Shown here: positions 44,801 through 56,800 of the stretch, piece after piece | Numbering within the stretch: the first letter of the stretch is position 1 | How the letters are laid out: each line of letters opens with the position of its first letter | NCBI GenBank assembly: GCA_033964015.1 | Contig: CM066912.1 | Location: forward strand, 18,649,073 to 18,713,072 | Length of the DNA: 64,000 nucleotides | From: Scolanthus callimorphus | Lineage: Eukaryota > Cnidaria > Anthozoa > Actiniaria > Edwardsiidae | Direction: 5' to 3' | The notes under the pieces: model-generated | What the model was told of the DNA's origin: nothing | Database searches by the model: none | The model's input: only the letters and a program-made list of their open reading frames with translations | Translations under genes and position numbers: made by a program

Positions 44801-47800
44801 CATGTGAGTCAGTTTGCATTAAAACAGGCGCCCATCAGCAGGAGCCTCCATCTAGGTTTTGCAATATGCAGTAGACTGTGGATTTTGAATTTAGACAGGG
44901 AGTTTGTACTTTGAGTGTGAGAGGGTTCAACGCCTGCAGTCCTTGCGATGGTGGCGGGGATTTCAGCCATAATTCTCCTTTGAGAGAGAGGACATGACTT
45001 GTAACCATGCCGGACAGCGAATTCTCGCGCGGGATTCAAAATCTACACTCTACTCGACCTGTGCTTCGGACGCTCACAAATAAGTGATGGAGGCTCATGC
45101 ATGGGCTCCTGATTAAGACCATTAAGCAATCACATATTCAGTATAGAGCGGATTGACTGTCGTGATTTAATTACGTTTGCGATTGGTTTGCTTTCTGATT
45201 GGCTGCTTATTTTTATCAACAAATCAAATTGCGAACTATTCACAAGCAAGGAATTACTAGCCAATTGGTTCGGTTCCTGATTGGCTGGGCTGGAAACCAT
45301 TCCACAGTAAGTTGTAAATTACTCTTGTTTCTGATTGGCTAGTGATTGCACAATTGCGTTTACTTTCACGACGGTCATCTGAAATCTGCTCCATTTTAGA
45401 CATAGCGCTTCACCACTCTTGATTTCGTTGAATACGGACCTGAATAGCACGAAGTGCACTAGAACGCTACTCCATACAGATGTACTAATTGTGTTTGCTC
45501 CTATCCGTATGTAGGTACGACACGGACGGAAATGGTTACGTTGACCACAGGGAGTTCATCGCTAGGCTCGGTGGCTTGTTCGTACCTGGGGACACGCATG
45601 GTATTAGTACACAGATAACCCACGGAAGCAACCAGGAAATGCAGCGATTCCATGAGGCGCAAAAGGTAAAGCGTTTATAGGAGGAGGATAGTGATATTAT
45701 ATACATTGTACTCACTATCTCGATTCTCATTGGCTAAAAGCGCGCGCTTTACTTTGGGAATCACGCACTTTAAGGGTCTCCAAGGAATCTGCATGCTGAT
45801 TCTTGAAGAATGAGCTAGCTGATTCTTGATCCTACGCGCGCAATGTTTCATGGGACTACAGCCCTTGAATGTTTCCCCTATTTAACAAGGCGCTTGTGTA
45901 AAAGAAATTGCTTGACAGAAAAAAAATATTTTCACTGAATCAATGTATAATAAAACAATTATTGAATTCAGTTTTTGTGATTTCCAGAATAAACAATATC
46001 TCGCCAAGTGGAATCAGGCTCGGCCTTACGGCCTCGCCTGATTCCAGTTGTCTCGACATTGTTTATTCTGGAAATCACAAAAACCTCATCCAATAATTGC
46101 TTAATATGAGATTGGTAATGCAAGTGATTATTATAATTGTGATTGTGATGGTTATGACGGTACCCATATAAGAGTTGCTAATGTAGGGGATTGTCTCCAA
46201 TGGCCTGGCAACAGCCCTCATAATTGTAAGCCAATGCAGCCCGTTAATTAAGCAATAAAAGTACTTTCCGCGTGCTCTCTGCTTTCTTACAAACACCAGG
46301 GGGATGTTGGGAGAACTGATCAAAATTTGAAAGACACGAGCCGAAGGCGAGTGTCTTTCAAGTTTTATCAGTTCGACCAACATTCCCCGAGTGTTTGTAA
46401 GAAACCAGAGAGCACGCAGAAAGTATTTTTATTGCTTTTAGAAAATAACATACACACGCGCGACAGCGTTGCGTGACAATCGTGTTTCTCAGGTCTCTTA
46501 CAAACACGCTTTTTAACCAATCAGAATGCGCACATTCACAATACAACATAGGTGTTATTTTCTAAGTATTTTTAGTCCACACGACACGTGGAAATCAACT
46601 GTAAGTTGTCGGGGCAAGCGTGTCTACCTATTCCTCCAATCATCCTTATCTAGTGGTCGTGTTTGACCGCTTTGTGTTCCCACACGATGAGGAGAAGACC
46701 CTTTCTAACGTGTCACTGTTTGTTCCAGAATATCCACGAGAACGCTACAGTAAACCAAGCTCAGGCTGTTTCATTCCTATCAGCGCTAGAGGTGGAACAA
46801 CGTTTGAGGTAACATTGGAACTATATTGTGACTATAGTTACCCATTTCATGATTCCCTTCAGTGCTTTTCAAACGTTCTGGCAATTTCTTGGTGTTACGG
46901 AGCACCAGAGCCATGAAAACAATGGAACAAAAGTCACGAACAAAGACCTTAGAACGAGACAATGGAATAGAGTACAAATACCGCGAGCACCAAAAACAAA
47001 GCTCAACGTTTTGTATACACCTATTCAAAAGGGTTGCTTTTTGGGAATTTGTCTTCGGCGCCATTGTTTGATGATTGTTCAAGCAAACATTGTTTCCTTT
47101 GCTTCAACAACCAATTCCCAAAGCAACGTTTATTGAACTAGGCTATAGGTGTATACGAACTAGGCTAGGTGTATACGAACTAGGCTAGGTGTATACGAAC
47201 TAGGCTAGGTGTATACGAACTAGGCTAGGTGTATACGAACTAGGCTAGGTGTATACGAACTAGGCTAGGTGTATACGAACTAGGCTAGGTGTATACGAAC
47301 TAGGCTAGGTGTATACGAACTAGGCTAGGTGTATACGAACTAGGCTAGGTGTATACGAACTAGGCTAGGTGTATACGAACTAGGCTAGGTGTATACCAAT
47401 TTCAGGAAAAGCTGCACCTTGCTGCAGCCCACAGTGCGTCATGGGAAAGCCCTTTACGAGCTTCAAATATAGGGGTAACATTAGCCTTATCCACCGGCAA
47501 CTCTTGGCTCAAATCTATCAAATTAAAATAAAGTACAAAGCGCGGGATTGCTGTGCTGGGTTATTCTTGCAAAACGCGAAAGAGCCGACAACACGCCATA
47601 AAAAGACGCCTGCGGGTGACATTGGCCCTCGTTAACTATTGTACCTTGAAAAGAACTCTCCTATGATGAATTGCAGGCTAAAACAAGTAGTTATACGTCA
47701 AACCATTCTCGAACCCAGAGCTTCCCGGCTCGTCTCCTCGCGGGGAGGCTCTGGTGACAGCCACTGACGCATGCTCGAGATTTAATACAGAGCCGTTGAG

Positions 47801-50800
47801 AGAAAGAACTTTCTGCGCATGCCTCAACGTTCAAATTGAGCCGTTCGAATAGATGTCCCCATAGCCTCCCCTGCGAGCAGACGAGCCGGGGAGCTCTGGG
47901 TACGAGAATGACGTCAAACAGAGTGCAAGCTAGCTGTAACATTTCGAAACCTTCTCTCTCGAAGGGACCGCTTCCGTGATGGGTACGAGAGTCTGAGGAA
48001 AGCTTTCGAGGCGATAGACTTCAACAGAGATGGTTACATCACGACATCAGAGATGCAGAAAGTCCTGTTTGATTTCCACTACTTCTTGGACGAGCAACAG
48101 TTTAATATCCTCTTGGAAAGGTACGACCTCCTTACGATTAGCGTTTTTCTGGGTTCTTAGTGGAAGTTCGTTATCAAATCGAGCAGAAAGTTCGGATAAG
48201 GGAAATTCCATAATTAATAGAGGTTTACAAGAGTGGCCACTGAATAGAGATGCCACTGTATAATTCGATTCACTTGAAAGACGCCACTAAACTCGATCTC
48301 TGAAAAATCGTTTGAAAATATATCTGTCAATCATCCATTGCCTGTGAACTCGTTTTTATTGCTCTGGTGGGAAGCGCCGCGCAAGAGCTATAATTACCCT
48401 CGATGGTTCAAGTGCGCATCAATATGTCGTCGGATGTTAATCGGTTTCGGCGCATGATGGTCGGCTCATTCGACAGATCGGGTGTTCGTCTCTTATTCAT
48501 AGAGATCATCGCAGGTTCACCCTGCCCATATGCACTGCTTCGCCGCCATTTTCGATATCAGAAACTTGACAAAAAGTAGTCAAGTTAGAGCATTTTACTG
48601 TACAAGCGCAAGAAAACTTTAAGTAAAATTCCTCTGCATTAAGTCGGAGTTTCTGGTGCAGCGAATATAATCAAAAACGGAGCAATGCATTATGGGTAGG
48701 GTGAGACGGATCCTTAAAACAGAGTGGGTTTTCGCTAGATCCTAATTACAGCCTTGCTGTCTTGTCTTTACAGGTGCGGCCTCTCTGGTAGAAGCAAACT
48801 CTCCTACGAACGCTTCCTCAGCGCTTTCCAAGATAATCGTCACGCCGGCTACGGTCGGGCCACGCTCGACACGCCGACGAAAAGGCGAGCAAGTCCGGTG
48901 GTGTTCGAGAGTCACGAGACGCTGCCGGCCGAACGAGCGATCGAGAAACTACGAGAGAAGATCAGCAGCAATTTCAACAACCTGAAGAAGGTGAAATAGC
49001 GCGGTTTTCACATGACTGTCGTGAAACCAATCACCAAAGTAATTACACCAATTCTGAGTTAAACCTATAGGAGTAACTACAAAGTAATTGCGAATTACTC
49101 ACGACAGTCATCTGAAATCCGCTCTAAGAGATGATTATGTATTTAGCAATTAATAAATTCGGCTGAGTATGATATGGAGAATTACTTCTCTGAGAGAACA
49201 GGCAGTACGTTGGCCAGCCTGCCAAAAATCACACGAGCAAATACATTTTCAACTTATCAAATCTTTGACGTCATCGATGGCAAGCAGGGGCTCATAACTA
49301 GGGGCATTCCTCTGCTATATATTTTTGATAAGGCGTTTTGACAGACCTAGTTATTTTTAGATTGGTATTTACTCTTGTTTCTATGCCGCTGTGGTCACGT
49401 ATACTTAGAATAACAATAGCAGAGAACAACAAGAAATTAGTGCTTGCATGTGCATATCTTGCAAATGACAGGCGTCTGTACAACTACTGATAAGAACGAA
49501 TTTGATTGGCTAGTAAAACAGAAGCTTTTCAATTTTATAGCGGTAAAACCGTTCTAAAAACAAACTAGGTCTGTCAAGATGCCTTATCAATAGGACAATA
49601 GTAGAGCAACATGTTCTCTAAAACGAATCGACGATTATCATCAAATCTCAATTGCCTTCGAATTGACGATTATCATCAATCTTCTGACTTGCCAAAATCC
49701 TAGGTTTTGGGGTGGTTTTGGGTTAGGTTTGGGTTAGGCTTTGGGTTAGGCTTTGGGTTAGGTTTTGGGTTAGGTTTTGGGTTAGGTTTTGGGTTAGGTT
49801 TTGGGTTAGGTTTTGGGTTAGGCTTTGGGTTAGGCTTTGGGTTAGGCTCTGGAAACATAACATAACATAACATAACATAACATAACATACATCTTTATTT
49901 AGGCACGCTGGCCACAACAACTGTCTATTTACAAGAGTTAAAAACCAAAACAGACGCTGATTTCCATGTGGGGCGTGTGACTAAATATGAATATATAAAT
50001 ATGGTTTGCAAATTTTTACCTAGCATAGCCCAGCAGCGACATCCCTATTTATCAGACGTTTAAAAAGCAGATAACGATTTAGCCATTTTGGCCTCTTTTG
50101 AAAGGGAATTCCATAACATGGCGCCATTATAGGAGAAGCTGGATTTCAGAAAATTTGTGCTTGGCTTTGGAAGTGCTAGGTCTGTATCAATATTTCGCAA
50201 TGAATATTTTTTATCGCAATCACTTACTCTTACGAGTCTTGATTTCAGGTGAGTTGGTGCATGACCCTGCAACGCTTTATATATTATGATCAATTTTGCT
50301 TTTTTTCGTCTTGATTCTAAGGATTGCCAACCCAACCCCTCAAGTATGTCTTTCGAGCGAATCGTATAATTAGCCCCAGTGATAAGACGTGCAGCCCGAG
50401 ATTGAAAACTTTGCAGTTTGTCCCTAAGGCCCTTCCCGCAAATGTCCCAAAGGGGCGAGCAGTAGTCAAAATGTGGTTGTACAAGGCCCCTGTATAGAGT
50501 TTCCAGAGAGCTCTTTGGTAGGATTGGTTTTAGACGTCGTATAATGCCAATTCCTGAGCTTGCCTTTTTGCAAATATTATTTATCTGACTCGCCCAAGAA
50601 AGTGTATTGTCAATTTCGACACCCAGGCATTTATTAGAAGTTACATGGCTGATTACTTTATTGTTCATATGAACTGGTTGAGTTGGGTCATACTTATTGT
50701 TGATGTTATACCTCGATCCTATTACCATGAAGTTAATTTTGGATGGATGAAATTGAAGCTTGTTTTTATGTAGCCAGTTGTAGACACTTTGAAGGTCGTC

Positions 50801-53800
50801 GTTTATTTTGTCCGTAAGACCGAGTGCATCATCAGAAGACGTAAAAATCTGAGTGTCATCGGCATACATACAGGGCATACAGGTATTAAGACAGTCTGGA
50901 AGGTCATTTATGTACAGGAGGAACAGCAGTGGTCCCAAGATTGAACCTTGCGGAACACCACATACAATGTTTTTTGGAGTGGACAATACATTGTTTACAA
51001 AACACTGCTGTGTCCTCTTAGTAAGATAAGATGAAAACCAATCTAGACTGGGCCCTAAGATGCCATACGACTTCATCTTATTCAAAAGTATAGAATGATT
51101 TATTGAATCGAAAGCTTTTCGAATATCGAGGAACACAATACCTGAAAGTCTTCCATTATCCATGTTATTGTATATCTCATCACACATTTGAATAAGGGCC
51201 GTCGTAGTGGAGTGCAATGGGCGGAAGCCTGATTGAAAGGCCGAAAGAATCGAATGTTTACTTAAATATTTGTATAGCTGTTTAAAACTTCTTTCTCAAA
51301 AAGTTTGCTAATTATTGGTAGGACAGATATAGGGCGGTAATTTTCCGGCATACGACGGTCTTCGCTTTTGAAAATCGGCGTCACACGAGCACACTTCCAT
51401 TCATCGACAAAAACGGAAGTGGTAAGTGACAAATTGAATATTGAAGTCAGGGATGGCGCAATGACATCTGCTGCAATTTTGAGAACTTTCGCGGGGATTT
51501 TATCAAGCCCTGTCGCTTTGGATACTTTAAGACGTTTTAAAGACTCCAAAGTGTTCTCTGGAGGAATTTCCTCGAAAGCAAATGCAATGTCTCTATCAGG
51601 ATACTCCTCCGGACCTGCAGTCCCGTCCGAATTTTCCTCAGTTAGTTCGGCAGCAAGATTTTGGCCTATATTCACAAAATAATCATTGAAAATTTCAGCA
51701 ATGTCATCCTTATTCGAAATTACACTCCCATTTGTTAGGAGATCATTAACAGCTGTAGACTTAATATTTTTCCCCGTCAGAGAATTGATTAATTTCCATG
51801 CTTCCTTAGGATTATTTTTGGGGCATGAATCGATTTTCTCTCTAAAATATTTTGACTTGGCCTTACGAATTTCCATGTTTACTTTGTTTCGCAATGTTTG
51901 GTATTTATCCCAATGGAGATGTGAGCCATCTTTAGCGGCCCGCTTTTTATGGAAATCTCTTTCATTCATTAATTTCTTAATTTCTTTTGTTATCCATGGG
52001 ATGGATTTTGAACGAATCCGTTTGTTCTGACTGGGCGCGTGCCAGTCTAGCACCTTCATGAAATTATCTTTCCATTCCTTCCATGCTGTATTTGGATCAC
52101 TATGGTCATTTATCGTTTCCCACGGTATGTCGTTAAGATCAGAGATAAAATTTTCCGAATTGAAGTGCTTAAAGTTTCTTATTTCTTTTACAACCGGTAT
52201 GATCTAGGGGCCCGAAATTTACGACAACCATAAACCAAATAATGATCCGATATTCCGGTGCGAACTACTCCAGATTTCGATATAATCTCTTTGTTATTCG
52301 TCAGTATTATATCAATCAGTGTTTTTGATGTTAGCGTTACTCGCGTGGGCTCCTTTATTAATTGTTTCAGTTGATAGATCGACGATATAAATTTGAGTTT
52401 TCTGGTGTGGCTTTCGAGTGGTGTTTTGATGTGGTCTGAGTTTAGGTCCCCCGCTAAAATTAACTCCCTGTTACCGCATCGCTGCAGGAAAATTTGGAAA
52501 TCATCGAACAATTCCATTCTTGAATTTGGCGGTCTATACCAGGAACAAAAGAAAAAAGATTTATTAAACGGGCGGTGGATTTCTAAACATATCATTTCCA
52601 AAGAATCAACTGTCAGATCTGACCGATTTCTAAACGAAATAGTTTCTTTCAATAGATTGCAACGCCACCACCACCACCTCGCGCGATCATTTCGTACCAG
52701 GTTATATCCTGGAATAGTAAGCTCCTCATTGGAGATTTCATCGCTAATTTTTGTTTCATTTATCGCTAGCACATCCAAAGCCGAGCTACGAATTAAATAA
52801 TGAATTTCATCAAAATGGCTTGCATCCTTCAAGCCGTTAACATTAATCGATGCAAATTTAAATCCTTTCAAATTAGCTAATTCCTGCCATGGACATGGGC
52901 AAGCTTCAGTCGCTGTTGGACTATGCTGGCTAGCTAGCGGCGATGGTATTTGTTGCGAGGCTGGCTGCCCCGTGCCAACTGCATGAAAGCTTTGCTTAAC
53001 TGGTCGAATAAGCTTTCTTGGTGAAAATTCTTACGAGGATGGTTTCCAGACCCTAATCGTAAAAATCTAATAAAATTTGAAGCGAGCATGGCAGATCCTT
53101 TCGGACTTAAATGAAGTTTTTGTTCATTCAGACAAGAACTGTCTAATCTAGAATTATCAATAAAATAAAAGTCTCTGTCTTTCACTGCAGATTGTAGTAG
53201 TTTATTTACCTCAAATACCTTGGCTGAGCAGTCAAGATCCTCTCTATGTGTAATCGCGGAGATTCCAATCCGAGAGCTTGGAAACTTGCCCTTCATTGTT
53301 GTGGCCAGATCCAAAATTTTATCAACGCAGGTGACCGCGGCGTCTGTTGGAACATTATTTGTTCCGGAATGGATTATTATGTGTGACGGATTCACATCCA
53401 TATTTTTTGCCTTCATCTCCTGTGTTATCTCCTCTGTTTTTCTCCCCGGAAAAGTATTTTTGCTAACCCTCTTTTGGTGAGCCGCGTCGGATTGATATGC
53501 TTTATGATGGAGTCCCCTATTAGCATAACACATTCATTATTCGGGCTTGTGTTATCCTTCGTTTGGCTACTGGTGAAAGCACTATTCTCTTGCTGCGTGT
53601 TGTTGTGATTGACGTGCGAGGCAGTAGAAGTGCCAAGTTGTTGGTTTCTCCCAGCCAATAGACTACCATCGCATTGTTGGTGCTCGGACGAAGTGGAGGA
53701 TTGTTGAACCACCGGTCGCGTGTTTGGAATTCCAGAGCTTGAAATCTTTTGTTCGCGATCCGAAATGTCTTCGTGATCCTTTAGCCGTGTTTTTAAAATC

Positions 53801-56800
53801 TGATTTTCTGATCTCAACAAATTATTCTCTTTCTCCAAATCCTGAAGTTTTTGTAGGGATCTCAAAGCAGTCCATATTTTCCCCAACTCAGTGTCTAGTG
53901 CCTGTTTGGTGAAAAACTGTGACGGATTCACTGTCGCCATCATCGCTCTCTTGCTCTAATTCCTCTTCCAAGTTCTCCGTTGTTAGAGTTTCGTCAATGA
54001 TATATGTCGTCGAGCCAGCTAAGCTGGAGACAAGTAACTCCCGTAGCTTTTGGTCGTATTCCAATTAGACGATCCTTGTATTTGTACCGTCTTTGTGTTC
54101 GTATAGAACTGGACCGTAATGGCGCCGAATTTCAGAACCATACATGAGCTACTAGAAAAAGTTGGGTTAGGCTCTGCAAAAAACAAGCCGTAGCCAAGAT
54201 GGCTAGTAAATAAATGAAATCCACTTGTCAAAATACAAGTTTTACTTGTATTTGCTTTAAGTCGAGCCCTGAAAACATACTTGTTGCCCGCCCAGTTGTC
54301 GCCAGGGAAACAGTCGAATTTCTTCACTTTCACGTGATAGACTCTCGGCCAATAAGAAAAAGTGAACTTTGACACTTGGTATACACTTATTTCAGAAATG
54401 GTTGCACACCTTCACAACTGCCTGTTGTAGTTCACGATGCGTCATGAAAGCAAATGGGTATACCAAAACAGAATCATAGAAACTGGTGTTTAGCATTAAA
54501 ATAAAAACAATTCTCACCCTGTTTATGTCAAATGACGGTAAAATACATCGCTTGCGAGAAAGTTTGTACTGGGGTAACACGAGAATTTCGCTTTTTATTT
54601 TATTTTATCGCCTGACACATCGCGGGCTACAACAACAGCTGTGACGGTGCAACCATTTCTGAAATAAGTGTGTAATAGTAATGTTGTTGTTGTTGTTGTT
54701 TTCGTGCAGGCGTTCAGTGCGTTTGACGGGGCAGGTGTCGGGTTGATCACCACGGGCGATCTACATCAGATCATCAACGCGTTCTGTTTCTACATGACTG
54801 ACAAGCAGTTCAAGGTAATAGTGACGTCCCCCTTTGCTGTCTCCGCTGCAGTCTGGCGTGAAAAGGGAAACCTAGGAGATAGAAAGACGAAACAGCATAA
54901 CGATTTATTTCACCATGTGCTATATCATGTGCTATATAAAGGCTGGTTCACTAGCGACATAACGGCAAACGTTTGTGAAAATAACAGAAATGCTCAAGTA
55001 AGCAGCATGCTAACATTGGTTTATTTATACGGTCTGCCTTATTTAAAAAAAATATATTGAGTGGGAGAATTTTGTTCTCGTGACACCGTGCTTATGTTCA
55101 CAGGGAATTTCTGCAGAAACCCATCCATGGGAAAAAGGCACACGCATGGGAAGTGTTTGGATTTCCCAAGGCTATCCATGTGAGTTACGAACATTTCCCA
55201 TGCGTGTGCCTTGGGAAATTCAGCTTTTCCCATGGATGGGTTTTTTGCATAAATTTCCTGTGGTTATGTCGCTAGTGTGAACAGGGCTTAAGTAAAAATG
55301 GGTTCTGTAAGGTTGGCACATTAATAATAATAATCAGTTTAATTACTCTTTTCGTAGCTTAACAGCTAAATTACAAGAGTGGTCAGGATTCAATTAATTA
55401 CAAAAAAATATTACATACATCTCACACACATCAACTATATCTATATGTGACAAACATACCTAATCGCTTTGTCGAGGCCACAGCTGGGTCACCCCTAGCA
55501 GCGCCAGACCGAAGATTATATCCATGAGAGAATCTCCGGTGTAGCATTAAAAATAATTTTAACAGAAAAAACGTTCGTTCTTTTTCAAATATTTGTCCGT
55601 GCAACTAAAATTAAAACCTAGTCGTCAGCCATTTTCCAATTACTTCCCAATGTTGGGATTCCTTTGCGACCAAAAATTATATTGTATTATCATCTGCCTA
55701 AGAAAATAGTTACAACTCTTAACCTCATTACTTAGTTTTTCCAAATCCAATTTTTAAAAAACACCCGTTTCATGAAAACTGATGCTTCTCCTGGTTATTC
55801 TGTTATTTTTTTTTTCGTTCGGCGGGGAGTCTTGACTGTATAAAAGAGCTAAAAGACACAGGATTAGCGTTGTTGATCCACTTTTGGCGTGATTTTGTCC
55901 GCGGTTGGCATGTGAACAAATCCCATGTTTACATCTTGTCTCTGTTTGCACTGTATCTTTAAACACTGAATATTTCTCTCGTCAAGCCATTATCAGGCCA
56001 ATCTGATCTCCCATTCAACGCTTTCTCTCTTTACTAGGTCTTGCTAAAACAACTGGGGACCGCCGAGGACGGCTTAGTTTCATATAGCGATTTTCTAGAA
56101 AGTTTTCAGAAGTCGGATACAGAGGTAAGGCGGATAAGATATTATTTAGCGTACTATATCTGTATATTTTTCACAACAAGATATGCTTGCTTAACCCTTC
56201 TGCACACCACGAAAGAATCTTGATACTTGACCTGAAAATTTTATTTTCTACGTAATACTTGGGGTGTGTAAAACGCCGTTATTTAAACGTTTTAATTGTG
56301 GTTCTAGTAGTCTCTTGTTAAAATATTCTAAGGCGATTAGAACATTTAGAAGTCAAGTAACTAAGATTGTTTGTTTTTCATCATTTTACTTAAAGAAAAA
56401 GCCACTTCAAATGACTAACATTACATCATGGTAATTCTGTGTAAAGCAATTCCACGTTGACATAAATACGACTTACCTTGTAGGGAAAACGAACCATAAA
56501 ATGCCATGCATTGGTTTATTATTTTTAATTCTTCCTTGAATATTTAATGGAGTTCGATTTTGAAACAAAAAACTGCTGCGTCGAGATAGACATTACTCCC
56601 TTTTTATATTTACGTAAGTCAAAATAAATACAAAAGTCATACGCTGGGCTGAACAAATCCCGAATAGTGAATTGGTGAAACTAACAGAGAAATCGATTCT
56701 CAGATTAAATGCAAACACGGAAGAAAGGAAAGCTCTATTTATTGATCTCTATAATTTTACTGTTTATCTTTTTGGTTCCGTTACTCCCGGCCAACCAGAA

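Larger units (their letters stand above)
36186..48990 (+). other. EFCAB6: EFCAB6 exons 9-25: central modules with most canonical EF-hands (residues about 341-1153)
   Basis: Exons 36186-36334, 37326-37436, 37685-37805, 38285-38455, 39119-39193, 39583-39743, 40199-40265, 41010-41186, 42276-42371, 42542-42705, 43011-43098, 43603-43841, 44588-44803, 45515-45665, 46729-46808, 47965-48120, 48774-48990. Good calcium loops: DRRGDGFVTLDE (about 356), DDNKDGRITRRD (466), DNNRDGTISRDE (573), DVNSDGHVDFQE (609), DGDGDGKLSRKE (702), DFDKNGLITRAE (810), DRDGNGIVTKKE (918), DTDGNGYVDHRE (954), DFNRDGYITTSE (1047). The pairs at 573/609 and 918/954 are both canonical, so these are the likeliest true calcium sensors. 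The rest pair one good loop with a degenerate one. Confidence 0.92.
49855..54000 (-). mobile_element. Decayed CR1/L2-like non-LTR retrotransposon (LINE) in EFCAB6 intron 25
   Basis: Near full-length, antisense to EFCAB6. Going 5' to 3' on the minus strand: ORF1 (53943-52934), ORF2 with APE-type endonuclease and reverse transcriptase (52871-50060), then a short 3' UTR with AATAAA ending in a (TATGT)n microsatellite at 49855-49890, as in L2/CR1 elements that end in short repeats instead of poly(A). ORF1 carries an SGNH-esterase-like domain, known from some CR1/L2 elements. At least three frameshifts make it inactive in its own right. The 5' boundary (about 54.0 kb) is approximate and no target-site duplication was confirmed. 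Confidence 0.88.

Noticed and set aside
49700..49920. Proline/lysine/asparagine repeat frames
   Set aside because: Read-through of the 12-bp telomere-like repeat, not a gene.
50060..53943. Retrovirus or LTR retrotransposon
   Set aside because: It has an APE endonuclease and a CR1/L2-type RT with no LTRs, integrase, protease or envelope; it is a LINE.
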